Below are positions 1 to 11,700 of a DNA stretch of 64,000 nucleotides, piece by piece. The notes beneath the pieces were generated by a model, which was not told the origin of the DNA, ran no database searches, and was given only the letters and a program-made list of their open reading frames with translations. How positions within the stretch are numbered: position 1 is the stretch's first letter; each line of letters opens with the position of its first letter. The position numbers and the translations under genes are program-made. The DNA comes from Diplonema japonicum (lineage: Eukaryota; Euglenozoa; Diplonemea; Diplonemida; Diplonemidae): contig OZ025650.1 in assembly GCA_964019335.1 (NCBI GenBank), positions 385,001-449,000 of the forward strand, read 5' to 3'.

Positions 1-1094
1 CTGAGGTTTCCTGCAGGCTGGAAGATATTGCTGAAGATATGTTCGAGGACAGATTCTTCATCAAGGGTGAGAGGGGTGCTGATGGCGTCGATGTTTTGCT
101 GGCAACGCTGCGGGCTGGTCGTCGACACCAGTGTGGTGGCGATGTTCTCGTTACGAAGAACAAAGTGCACAGCAAGCTTGCTGATATCGACAGACTTCGA
201 CTGGCAGTACTGAATAGCTTTCCTGCACGTCTCCTTGCAAAGACTCGTTGCTGGGTGCCACGCAGGCGGTTCCCTGTTCATCAACAAACCCATCGATATC
301 GGCGACGCATTCACAACAGCAATTCTCAACTTCTTACAAGTCTCCCAATAACCAGACTCAAGAAGGCTCCTGTCATTCAACGTATACCTGCAGTAAGTCA
401 ACGACGTGTGGATAGGACGCCCGGCCTCAAAACTCTTCTTTATAATCTCTTCCTGGACCCCTATGGGGTACCCTGTCATGCCGACCAACCTCGTCATCCC
501 CTCTTCCTTCGCCTTGTACAACGCAGGGATCGTCTCATTCACAATGATGTCCACTGCAGGGCAGAACTCAGGGTCGTGGACCTGCATAACGTCAACTTGG
601 TCGAGTTGAAGGCGCTTCAAGGAGTCCTTCACACCTTGGTACGTTCTAGCATATGTGAAATCGAACATTCTCATGAGCTCCTTGTCGTACCTGCATACTT
701 TTGACATTATGTAGTATGCCTTTCTTGGGACATTCTTAAGAGCGTGTCCCAGAAGCCGTTCCGACTTGCCTTGTCCGTACCAGTGCGAAGTGTCGATTAG
801 ATTTCCGCCTGCTTTTAAGAAGATCATTAGAATTTCCGTTGCTCTTTTTATGTCTGATTCTGGTTCCTCCTGCCACCACACACTGTCTTCTTCCTGCATC
901 CCGCCGCCCACCAGGCCTGTTCCTTCCCCTGCGGTGTGCATCCCGCCCAACCCGCTCCCCCCAAATGACAAGATAGAAACAAGGCCCAGATGCTCTACCT
1001 CCCTGTACTTCATCTTCCTCACAACAGCCTCGTCGTGGAAGCCTTCAACAAATGTAGCAGGACGCACCCATGATGATGCTGATGATTTCGACAT
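1..1094 (-). CDS. Aldo/keto reductase, L-galactose dehydrogenase type (3' end cut by window edge)
   Basis: Reading from the ATG at 1094 gives 364 residues with no stop before base 1, so only the last few residues are missing. It is an NAD(P)H-dependent oxidoreductase with the aldo/keto reductase (alpha/beta)8 fold. The catalytic tetrad is visible: Asp in 'NLIDTSHWYG' (about residue 99), the Tyr five residues on, Lys in 'IMSKV' (about 130) and His in 'MQVHDPE' (about 172). 'LSFGGSGLGG' near the N-terminus and the spacing resemble L-galactose 1-dehydrogenase / D-arabinose dehydrogenase proteins, which act in ascorbate-type pathways. The substrate is inferred from family resemblance only. A short N-terminal extension precedes the barrel, with no obvious signal. 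The cold-shock gene ends 115 bp upstream. Confidence 0.85.
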   Translation of the reverse strand, partial: MSKSSASSWVRPATFVEGFHDEAVVRKMKYREVEHLGLVSILSFGGSGLGGMHTAGEGTGLVGGGMQEEDSVWWQEEPESDIKRATEILMIFLKAGGNLIDTSHWYGQGKSERLLGHALKNVPRKAYYIMSKVCRYDKELMRMFDFTYARTYQGVKDSLKRLQLDQVDVMQVHDPEFCPAVDIIVNETIPALYKAKEEGMTRLVGMTGYPIGVQEEIIKKSFEAGRPIHTSLTYCRYTLNDRSLLESGYWETCKKLRIAVVNASPISMGLLMNREPPAWHPATSLCKETCRKAIQYCQSKSVDISKLAVHFVLRNENIATTLVSTTSPQRCQQNIDAISTPLTLDEESVLEHIFSNIFQPAGNL

Positions 1095-1209
1095 TGCTTG
1101 TGCTCGCCCCCCTTAAAGATGGGATGTGGAATGGTCACGAATAACACTAAAAGGGGTAAAGTCTGAACACTTACTTTTTTAAGACACTTTTTCGTTGACG
1201 TCCGGATGT

Positions 1210-2154
1210 TTAAAACCGTCTTTTCCCGCGTGCAGGTTCAGAGCGGCGTGCAGGTTCAGAGCGGCGTGTAGGCTCCACGTGCCGTGGTAGTTCGGCCCGT
1301 GGCTGAATATCTGAACGGGTGGAAATAGCTGCGCCGATGGCATCGAGGACGATGGGTTTGTTGCCTTGGTTGAGCGTGCAGGTGAAGGTGATATTCCCAC
1401 CAACCTCTAGCCAGTTTCCAGCACGGGCTATGGCATCTTTGTTAACAAAGGCAACGTTCTTGAGGGCTGGAGAGGACAGGTACCCGTAGCCGTCCTTCCA
1501 GCTCGTAACCGTGCCATGGTACATCCGTCCTGCGACAGGTGTGACAGCACCCGTACTACCCCCTTGTTCCCTGCCAAAGTCCCTCTGTCTTTGAGGGCTT
1601 TCCCTTTCATCGCCCCTTCTCCTGTCCCTTCTGTCCGATTCCCATAGATCCCTTGGCGGGCCTTTTGAATCCTGCGATCTCCTGTCGTCCTCACCGCCCC
1701 AAAGATCCTTAGGCGGGCCTCGTCCGTCTCTAGGTAGATCTCGTTCGTCCCTTGGCGGGACTCCATCCCTGCGGTCGACTCTGCTGCCCCTTGGTGGCGG
1801 ATCCCGTTTGTCATAGCTACGGTCGTCTTTAGGTGGGGGCCTGGTGTCATAACTACGGTCGTCTTTAAGTGGTCTGGTGTCATAGCTACGGTCGTCATAA
1901 CTACGGTCGTCTCTAGGTGGGGGCCTGGTGTCTCTGTCCTTTCGGGACGATCCTTTTTTTCTTACGCCAGGTCCGGTCACATTTACTCCACAATCTTTCC
2001 CTCTGCTGGTCCCCATAGAAAAGTACACGGTCTCACCAGGTACCAACTCAACATCCGCCCCGATCACATCTCGATGGATGAAGACATCGCCCTTCTCAGC
2101 ACTATCGACGAAACCGAATGTATGGGTCCAGTTCTTGACCCGTCCTTTATACAT
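1210..2154 (-). CDS. Cold-shock-domain RNA-binding protein with RD/RG-rich linker
   Basis: The product is 314 residues from the ATG at 2154. The frame is open further upstream, but that part encodes only Phe/Leu low complexity from T-rich DNA, so I reject it. Residues 1-60 form a cold-shock domain that begins at the start codon ('GRVKNWTHTFGFVD', then 'DVFIHRDVI', matching RNP1/RNP2). Residues about 75-200 are disordered and rich in Arg, Asp and Pro, with imperfect repeats of 'DDRSYDTRPP' type. Residues about 215-285 look like a second, degenerate cold-shock fold ('GTVTSWKDGYGYL', 'VAFVNKDAI'). The tail repeats 'RRSEPA'. Cold-shock plus RG-rich architecture is known from kinetoplastid RBP16, a mitochondrial gRNA-binding protein. 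Whether this is an orthologue is unproven, and no clear mitochondrial presequence is seen. Confidence 0.8.
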   Translation of the reverse strand: MYKGRVKNWTHTFGFVDSAEKGDVFIHRDVIGADVELVPGETVYFSMGTSRGKDCGVNVTGPGVRKKGSSRKDRDTRPPPRDDRSYDDRSYDTRPLKDDRSYDTRPPPKDDRSYDKRDPPPRGSRVDRRDGVPPRDERDLPRDGRGPPKDLWGGEDDRRSQDSKGPPRDLWESDRRDRRRGDERESPQRQRDFGREQGGSTGAVTPVAGRMYHGTVTSWKDGYGYLSSPALKNVAFVNKDAIARAGNWLEVGGNITFTCTLNQGNKPIVLDAIGAAISTRSDIQPRAELPRHVEPTRRSEPARRSEPARGKRRF

Positions 2155-2682
2155 GTTCTCCTCCTCCCCTCCTTTTTTGTACGGGATGATCTGAGAGTTA
2201 CAAAGAAGAGTAAAAAATAAAAAACGAAAATAAATGAGGGAAGATTCTAAAAGAATGGGGGAGGGGGGAAAGAAGAAGAAAAATAAAAGAAGAAAAAGAT
2301 GGAAAGATATATTGAGTAGGAAAAAAATGTAAAGAAAAAAAAATAAAAGAAAAAAAGGGAAACATAAAAAAGGAATGAAGCCGCAAGTGGGGTGTGGGGA
2401 AGAACACACTTATCTTTTTTTTTAACTCTTTTAACTTTTATTCTCCCCCTTTCTTTCTTCGACTTAATCTACGTAAAGTAAGAGGGGGGGGGGGGGGTGT
2501 TTTTGGGGGGTTCCCGATACGGAGTTGTTGCAATTTAAAAAAGAAAGGGGAAAGACACACACACATTGACAAATAAAAAAAAAAGAAAAAAAAAAGCAAT
2601 GAAATAAGTGAAATCATCACGCGGGAAGTAGAAGGAAAGGAGCGGGAAAGCAAATCACATCTCTCGTCTCTAGCTTACAATG
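2155..2682. other. Intergenic low-complexity DNA
   Basis: About 530 bp between the cold-shock and myosin genes. It consists of A-rich stretches and a G14 tract near 2485-2498. I see no gene, RNA gene or recognisable element. Confidence 0.6.
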
Positions 2683-5600
2683 TCACATCAGTACCTGTCG
2701 CTTGGAGTTGGTTGATCACGGTTTCCTTTTTTTTTTTTTTTTTTTTCCCGCTTTTCTTTACATACATCAGGCCAGATGATCTTCTCCAGCAAGAAAGCCC
2801 TATGCACATCCTCGGGGTATTCATCAGGATGGCTCTTCACGAAATCCCGGATTTCCACCAAGATTTTCTTGTACTTGGCAGAAACAGCGATTGAGCCTTG
2901 TGCTTGGTTCAGAAGCGTTTCAATCTTCTTCTTTTGCCTTCCAACTTTTTCGCTGGGTGAGTTCCCTGGTATCTTGTCGGTCCAGCTAGAAGTGCTACCT
3001 GTGTTGGACTCGAGGTCCACAAGAATAGACTCCTCTGCGTCGATCTGCCCTCTTATCCTTGCAAGGTTCTCCGTCTCCCTCTGCTGCAGCTCAGCCACGA
3101 AGTCCCACTCTGACTTGCACAGTCCAAGCTGTGTCTGGTGCACAGTCATCATCCCCTGTTCCAGTGCTTCTGTGTTTTCCGTGACTGCTATCGCCAACGG
3201 TTTGTCCATGCTGTCCACCAACCCCATCTGCTTGACCTTGCACACCGCCACTGCTTGCAGTGCTTTCTGCTGGTTGTCGAAGTCTGCCTTCTCCGCCAGG
3301 ACCCTCCTCTTCACCTGCTGCATCAGCTCGTGGTAGAACGCGTTCTGTCTCTGGTTCTGTAGCAGCCCGATCTCCAGATCATGCAGCTGTGTTCTGTCCT
3401 TTTCGATGTCGCGCACCTTCATCGCCAGCCTTGACTTCAGCTCTGCAGTCTTCTTATGATAGTCGGCACCATTCTCCTCTTCCTGACGAAGCATCTGCGT
3501 CGTCTTTGTCTCATACCCCCCGAACGCCGTGTCGAGCTGCCTCCCCTTCGCGATAGCATCGTCTCTGTCTGCGCGGTGCTGCTTCAGGGACGAGCGTGCC
3601 TTGGTCTGTTCCAGCTTCAGGTGCTTTAGTCTGCCGTGCAACGACTCATTGACTTGCGCGCGTTCACTCATCTGGTTCAGCCTCTCTGCACCAATGCGTC
3701 TCGCCGCCCTCAGTTCCTCAAGGATTTTCTGCTTCCTCTGCGGTGTTGCCTCCTGCTTTCCACCTGTCACAGCTTTCAGGTTGGCCAGCGCGCGTTCCAC
3801 GGCAGCAATAGGCTCATTGTAGATCTTCGTAATCTTCTCGCTCTCGCAAATGTCCTCTAGCAAGTGGATGAAGGGGTCCAGAGAAGCAGTGCTCTGCGCC
3901 CTGCTCACGCATGGCGTGTCGGCAATGGCGCTGTCCGTGATGGTGTTGTTGATGTCGTCGAGCAGCTTTTGGATGGCTGTCACTACAGTGCTTGGCAGCT
4001 GCGAGCTTAACTTGTTTTGTGCATTCTGCCATATCTGCATCAGATTCGTGAGTGAGAAGTCTTTAGCACTGTTCGGCTGTGCACCACGCGCCTTCTCCCT
4101 CACCTTCGACTTGACGACGATGTCGTTCACGTGGCTAGCAACCATCTCATGGAACGCAGCGTCCTGCAGTGGCACACAGAACTGGCGCCTTTTCTCCAGC
4201 TGTAAGAACTCGAACTCCAGGTGCTCGAGCTGCGTCCTCGTCTCCTTGATAGTGGCACGCTTTGCGTTCACCATCTTCTGTAAGACATCTGGGTCATCAG
4301 AGACTTCCTTCTGCGACATTGAGATCTCGTTGCCTGTTACGACATCCTTCAACTTGGAGGCCTTCTCCTCTGCCTGGATCCGTGCCTTCCTCTCAGCCTC
4401 CACCTCCTTTTCAAGTCGCGCTCGAATCTGTTTGTCCTTCTCAGCTTGGGCCCTCAGTTCCTCTTGGCCATTCAGCGCCTCAGAAAGCTGTTGCACAATA
4501 ACTTCCAACTGTCTTGTCCTTTCTTGTATTTCATTCTGTAGAGCAGCAACATCTGGAGACACTTGAGGATTAGGCTGAGTTGTTCGCTGAACCGTGGGTT
4601 TGGCCTTTGCCTTCGGCTTCTGAGTGCCGTTAGTCATCTGCATAGGTAGCTCAGGTGTAGCCACCGGTGCGACCTTACCTGCAGATTCAGTCCCCTCTAC
4701 CTGTACTTCAACAGTAGGTGCTGCCTGGACCTCTTCGGCCTTTTCTTCGGACACTTCGATAGTCTCAACTGCCTCCATGGTCTGTGCTTCGACAGCCTGG
4801 TCTTCGACCTCGGGGATCTCTTCAATTGCAGCTTGTGTTTGTTCTTCTACAGATTTGGCCGCAGGACCTTCCTCGGCAGCTTCTTTCTCAGCAGCCAGTT
4901 CAGCAGCTTCTTTCTCAGAGGCTACCTGGGCAGCAGCCTGTTCAGCAGCTTCTTTCTCGGCAGCAGCTTTTTCGGCAGATTCTTTCTCAGCAGCCAGTGC
5001 AGCAGCTTTCTCGGCAGATTCTTTCTCAGCAGCCACTTCAGCAGCTTTTTCGGCAGCCTCCGCCTCTCGGGCAATTTTCTCCGCGGCCTCTTTTTCAGCG
5101 GCTTCCTTTTCAGCAGCGGCTTCTTCAGCGGCTTCCTTCTCAGCAGCAACCCTGGACTCTTCCGCTTCCCTCTCGGCCTTCTCAGCAGCAACCCTGGTCT
5201 CTTCTGCTTCCTTCTCGGCCTTCTCAGCAGCAACCCGTTCAGCTTCAGCTGCTTCTGCAGCTTCTTTCTTTGCCTTCAACTCGGCTTCATAAGCGGCTTT
5301 TTCTTCCGCGTCTTTGATAGCTGCCAGGCGTTCTTCTTCTTCTCGCTCAGCCTGCTCCCTTGCTACTTGGGCTGCCTTGGCTGCCGTTTCTGACTCCACC
5401 CTGTCAGCTTCAAGCGTCGCTTCCTCTGCTTCATCCTCGTTGACGAGTTGCTCGCGAGCGGCTTCTTCCTCCGCAACAAGCTTCGCTACCTGATGCTGTC
5501 TCAATGCCTCCGCACGCTGGCAAGTCGCGTAGTCGTTAGCCTTTTGCACTACAAGCGATGTTGCTTCCATGCCTCGGGCAGCAGCCTGCACAAGACCAAC

Positions 5601-8588
5601 ACAGTGAAGGGTGTACTTCGTAGACGTGACCTTGCCAGACAGCAGAGCACGGAGGTGTGCTTGGAGCATCGTGGCAGCTTCAGTCTGCTTGACCCACAGG
5701 TCATATTGTTTCTGTCTGTATAACCTCTGGGAAGTGATGGAGTTGGAGAAGGCGGTGATAGTGAAGGTGTGTGCCTGTAACTGGCGATAGTAATGCGCAT
5801 GTGACGACAATTTCCACTGTGCCTGAGCACCCACAAGCCTTGCCATCCTGAGGAGGTCCCGCTCAGCTCTCTTTCCGCTGGACAGCTTGGCACGAGCGAT
5901 TGCCTGAATGTTGATGATCTTGCACTTCAGACCATGGAAGTACGTTTGGTTCATGCTGAGCTTGGATCTGGAGAAGGCTTGGATGTTCACACCCTTCCTC
6001 AGCAGATCCAAGTAGTATTTCTTGTGACAGCTCTCCTTTGCTCTGCATGCAGCCTGAATCATCACACCCTTCTGCAGAAGGTCCAGATAGTACTTCTTGT
6101 GGCAACTGAGCTTGGTACGCGCTGCTGCTTGTATCGCCCGTACCTTCGACAACAAGAACTGGTTGTAGCGGCGGGACACGCTCACCTGTTGTTTTGTGTT
6201 TGTTTGTTGTTGTTGTTTGTTGTTGCATACCCTGCTCCTGGAGAAGGTTTGGATGAGAATCCCCGACGATTCTAGCGCGAGGTCACGCTTCTTTTCAAGT
6301 TTCTTGTAAGGGGCGTCTTTCAAGAAGATCTTTGTCTTACCAATCTGGCCACTCTTTTCATCGGCAGTATCAGGTGGGCAGATCACTTCGATGAGAGCTT
6401 TGCACCCATCGAGCATGTCGTAGTCTTTGGCGTTGTCAAGGACAATGCAGAATCTTTTCCAGAAGGACTCGTGCTGGATCCTCATTGAGAATCCATTCTG
6501 CCTTATCTTAATTGTCTCAAGCACACCTGCGCACCTGAGTTGCTCCATGACCTCCGCACCGCTGAACATCCTGGCCTTCTTCGCAGAGTGCGGCTTCACA
6601 CATCGAATCCAATGGCAGTTTGTCTGATCGATGAGCTCCACCAACTCGTCAAGACTCTGCCTAAAGGCGGCTGCTGTAGTTTTCACAACTGTCCTCCCCT
6701 TTGGTGAGGTCATGGGGTCCACGGGTTCTGGAAGCAGGGAGGCGGTGAGACCCTTATCGGACTTCCTCATCAACACCTTGAGAGCGTCTTTCAGAGTGTC
6801 CAAGTTCTTCGACTTGAAGCCCTCAACAGAGTACCACACATCCGACGCGTAGTGCTTCACACCATACGACCCGTTGCAGATCTTCTTTTTGAGGAACTTG
6901 TTGTGCGGGGTGTGCGACTTGTCACCAGGCCGCGGTCCGAAGGCCTCCGTGACACTGTTCAAGAACGTCTGATCGTCAGCATTTTGTGTCTTGCAGGCAT
7001 CGTTGAGGAAGTCAAGAAGGCTGCCCTTGCCTCTAATGAGGTGCAGAGTGTCGGAGTTGTCGGGCGGGTCGATGGTCGTAGTGTCGATGCCTTCCGCATC
7101 GTACTCCACCATGTCCCTACGGAACACGCACGCGTTGTAGTGGTTCTGCAACTGCTCATTGGCCAAGTTGATGAGCATTTGTTCCAAGCTGTTCACTTTA
7201 AAGTTCTCGAAACCAAAAATATCAAGAAGGCCTATCCAGTGCTCATCGGCACCGAGCTTGCTTTCGTCTTCGACGCTCAGCACACTGTTAATCTTCTCAA
7301 TCAGCCAGCTGAACAACTTCTCATACAGCGCCTTCGACAGCCCGTCCCTGACTTCGATAGCCTGTAGGGGTTTCAGCTTTTTGATGAATGTCTCACCTCT
7401 CACTGTGTTGCTGGTGGTCAGGAGTTCCGTCTGTAGTTCCGAAGCTTCAATACCCCAAAGTTCAGCTACGAGTTTGATGGCCTCTTTATCTTCCTCGGCG
7501 ATCTCCGCTTGGTCCTCACCAACAACCTTGATGCCTTGGAAGTGCAGAATGCCGCCGATGACGTCGTAGACAGTGGTCTGCTCCTCAAGCGACAGACCCA
7601 AAATGCCCATCGCAGCACGTACCTCTCCGTAGGCCTCGGCATCGCCGGCTATCTCCTCAGCACCCGGTTCATATCCCTGGTAGATCCATCGTATCCTTTG
7701 GTGGTCCAGATGGTAGCGCTCTCGTTCGGCATCTGACGCACCCGCCATCAGTTGGTAATATGTGTGGAACGACCGCTCGTCTTCCGCATGGGTGATGATT
7801 CTCGATTTCTCTAGCAAGTAGTGCTTTGTAAAGGTCCCTACCAGAGTTCCTTCCTTGTTGAACTTGATTTTCATGAACTTCCCGAATCGAGACGAGTTGT
7901 CGTTCCTAGCCGTCTTGGCGTTCCCGAAGGCCTCCAAGATGGGCGATGTGGCGACTACACGCTTCGTGATGGCGACAGCGGCCTCGCGTTCCTCGGGAGC
8001 AGAGAAGTAAGTGCTGCACTTCGCGAGGTAGTTAGCGACGATCTTGGCGGCTTCGGTTTTACCGGCACCGGACTCACCGGAGACGAGGATGGACTGCGGC
8101 TGGTCGTTTACCTTCATAGACCAGTAGGCTTCGTGTGCGACAGACCACAAGTGGGTCATCTGTTGGGAACCAGAATTAAGAGCATTCTGCTTCTCAATGA
8201 TGTACTTCTCCATGTTGTCATCGGTGTAGTGAGGGATGTTAAAGTTGTAGGGGTTCACGGCGAGCACAATGGGCCCGATGTTCGAATAAACAAGATCCTC
8301 CCAGTACCTCTTCCTGATATGATGCAGAAGGACTGCCTCGTGCAGGTAGGGCATGTCAATCAGGTCACCCACCTCTTCAAGCGACCCCTCCACAACTGGC
8401 GCAAGCTCGTCAGTGTGGATCCCCTCCACCCTCACATCACCGTCCCGTTCCTTCCCTTCCTCATCCACCCATACCACTTTCACTTTTCCGTCCTCAGTCT
8501 TCTCCTCTACTTTCCCCAACAGCCATGAGCTTTCGCTGTTTGGGAAAAAGCTCATGACACCCACCTCAAACTGACCAAAACGCGACAT
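2683..8588 (-). CDS. Myosin heavy chain with IQ repeats and long coiled-coil tail
   Basis: This is an actin-based ATPase motor. An SH3-like N-terminal region precedes the head. The P-loop 'GESGAGKT' is near residue 171, switch I 'NDNSSRFGK' near 232 and switch II 'DIFGFE' near 454. The head ends around residue 775, followed by several IQ-like motifs ('IQAAARTKLS', 'IQAFSRSKLS'), an Ala/Glu/Lys repeat region (roughly 1050-1250) and further coiled coil. Two introns are inferred. One at 6186-6230 (45 nt, GTATGCAAC...ACAG) is in frame and would otherwise insert a Gln/Asn/Thr stretch in the first IQ. One at 2695-2765 (71 nt) contains an A tract; splicing it gives a short Val-Leu-Met end at 2683, whereas reading through adds a Lys-rich tail to 2688. 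Spliced length is about 1,929 residues. The myosin class is not assignable by eye. Confidence 0.92.
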
Positions 8589-8625
8589 GGTATGGAAGGA
8601 CTCCGCCGATCAAGGCGGTGAAGGT

Positions 8626-8645
8626 CCTGAGTGAAGTGTGAACAT
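8626..8645 (-). promoter_or_regulatory. Candidate trans-splice acceptor of the myosin gene
   Basis: On the minus strand the sequence TTCACACTTCACTCAG ends at the AG at 8628-8627, 38 nt before the myosin ATG at 8588. It is pyrimidine/CA-rich with no intervening AG. The role as a spliced-leader addition site is inferred from position and composition. Confidence 0.45.
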
Positions 8646-8736
8646 CAGTACATAAGAGGGGGGGGGGGGGGGGGGAGAAAAGGGAACCTACGAGCCCCTT
8701 GGAAAAGAGGATTAAAATAATCACTTAAAACTTATT

Positions 8737-11700
8737 TCAGCTGTCGGGAGCCTCCTCTAATTTGGACTCCTCTTCGTACGATACCACAGTGTTGCCCTCT
8801 ACAGTAGGGTGCGACGATGCAATCAGGATGGGTTCATGGGCGTTTTGAAGGATCTTATTGTTGGCGACAACACCGTGCGACCCGTTGTTGCGGATGAAGA
8901 CACCGTGGGACGCACCGCTTTTGATAACGTTGCCTTCTACGGAAGGGTTGGACTCGCCGGTGATTACGATTTGAGACATTTGGGAGGAGAGGAAGGTGTT
9001 TCCAGCGATTTTGCCCTTGCTAGCATTCCTGCAGAATACAGCGCTGCCGTTGGTGTTCTTACAGGTGTTCTGTTTTATGAAGGGATCGGCAGTGTCTTCG
9101 ATTGTGAGCGCGCTGCCGATATTTTCATTGAACTGGTTTGCCGCGGCTTCCACCACACCGCAGCCGGTGATGAAAAGCCCGGCTTCGCCAGCATTGTGGA
9201 TCTCGTTATTTAGAATCCTCAGACCGTCGCATCTAGCGGTTGAGATGTTATACTTTTTGTTTCGTTGGAGTTGGCACCTTGATATCTCACCCCTGCATTG
9301 TTCCATGACTACTCCATGGCAGCTCCCGTCCAGGAAAGTAGTGCTATGGACCGTCACTTCGCTGTTGGCAGCACTGAGACCACAGTGCAACGACTCGACC
9401 ATTGTGTTCTTTTTTAAAAAGATCTGGCATGAAACCGCAACAACAGCCTTCTCACACATCGTGAACGTATTCTCCTCAACAGTGACCGGTGTGCAGTCAT
9501 GTAAAGCGAGCCCTGTTTCTGTTTCTGTGAAGGTGTTCATTGATATCGGTACAACTTTCGATGTTCCATCCACCTTGGCCCCTGTTCCGTTCTTGGTGAA
9601 GGTGTTCTGCTGTACACTCCCTTCGCTGTCCTTGCAAAAGAGAACTCCGGTTGAATTATTCGAAAAGGTATTCATGTGCACCACAGCAGTTCCCCTCACC
9701 ACACAGACCGCCGAACCGTTCTTCGTGAATGTGCTGTTGGTGAGGTTCAGAACACCGTGTGATTCTATTCCCGTTTTGTACCCTGAAAATGTGTTTGCAT
9801 AAAGTTCAGCCTGTCCATCCCTCTGGATCTTTATACCGGTCCCATGGGCGTCTAGAGTTGACTCGAATGTGTTTCCTTGTAATGTAAGGCAGCCTGATTT
9901 TATATTTATCTCGACATCGTTGTGTTTAAACGTGTTGTTCTCCAGAGAACCCTTCGCCTTGCACAGCATCATCCCACATCCGCTCCCAGTCACGATGTTT
10001 GCACTTATGACAGGGTTGCCTTCTTTTATGAGGAAGGCATTTCCGCATGTTTCTACAATGTTTTTTGTTACGAACCCGCCCCCCAGGTCCCAGTCTACAC
10101 CGATTTCGGATTCCCGCAATGTGTTCTGAGTAACACTCACATCGACACGTGTCGCGCTGATGCACGTGGTGCATTTTTCTATTGTGTTCTTCTCTACTGT
10201 CACGTCCTCACAGGATTCGATCGCAACGCCTGTTGTGCTGTCTCTGATTTGATTCTGCAGTATTATTGTTTCCTTTGCCATGTTCCCTGTCAATTTCACC
10301 CCCACTACAGACCCCTCCATGACGTTCCCTTCGACGGTGCAAGCAGTCCCGGTAATCCAGATACCCTTCATGTTCCTCATGAATTTATTTTGTTTGACAA
10401 GCACTGTACCCCCGTCGGTTTGCAGGCCTACTTGTACGCAGCCTTCGATCAAACTATCTTTGATTTCGACAGATGACACCCCCTTCTCAGTAACAACGCC
10501 ATATTCGCAGCTTCTTACCTTAATATCTGACATCACAGTGCTCTCCGTGGCTCGCACGGCCACCGCAGTGCCGCAGTCATCGAAAACAGATTCTGTGACG
10601 GTGCTGTGTGCTGTGTGCATCTGACACCCAACCTTGCATTTTATGAACTCCACTTTTGTTACTGTCAAGCTGTTGCACTCCGCTGTGACACCCTCTCCCC
10701 TGCAGAGTTTTATGGTGCATTCCGCCACCGTTGCTTTGCAGCATGTGTTGTCTACAGCGATGCCGTGCCGCCAGCAGTCTCCTACGTTTGTCGTCATTAT
10801 TCTGAGCTCCTTATTGTTTCTGAGCGTGATGCCCGCCTCTGCCTTCTCGATGGAAACGTTGTTCAGCACGACCACCTTGCACTCCTCCACCACCAAGGCT
10901 GTGCCCAATATACCGCGCAGTGTGCTGCTATCGATTGTGATGCTCTCGCATGCGCTCACAGCCACCCCTGTCCGTGGTGCATCCATCACACTGCATTTCT
11001 TCATACTCACACGATTAGACTTTTCGATTGCAACCGCCGAACTGCCTTGAGCCTTTCGTGCGCTGCACCTTTCTAGTATGATGTCCGTGCACTCCCGCAC
11101 CACTGCACCTGCGATGTGCCACTCCCACTCGTGCACTGCCACGTCGTTGCAGCCCTCGATCACAACACCCCGCTTCCCCGTGTCGGTAGTATTCCCTCCG
11201 AGCATGTCTACAAATGAGGACTTCCGCACTGTTAGCACAGCCGCCCTCAGTGTTACGTTGCGTAGCGTGATGTGCCGCGAAGAGTCCACAAGCACCCCTA
11301 CAGGGGGGCTGCTGCACTCCGCAGCGTGCAGTGTGCAGCGCGCCAGTTCCACGTTTTCCGAATGCAGCACCTCAGCCCCTGAAGGGTAGCACAGCGAGAA
11401 AGTGGTTTCGGTCACCACGATAGGCTGCCTGCAGCCCTCGACAACGAGACCTCTGCGGCACTTCTTGAACAGCCCGTGCAAGATATCAACGCGGGGCGAG
11501 CCCCTGCAGTGCACACCGATGCCGCATTTATCGAACACGCAGCATTCTACGTGGCACGATGCGGAGCCGTGCACAGCCAGCCCGCAGGGGGACCGGAAGA
11601 TACCCTCGCGGATATGCAGAGCACCCATGGAGTCGATGCATGGGACACTGGTGGAGTTGATTTCAACTTTGCTGAGAGTGAGCCGCCCAGCTGGGGCGAC

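Noticed and set aside
4624-5292. Long plus-strand open frame rich in Ser/Ala/Phe
   Set aside because: It is the complement of the myosin's Ala/Glu/Lys repeat codons and has no independent protein features.
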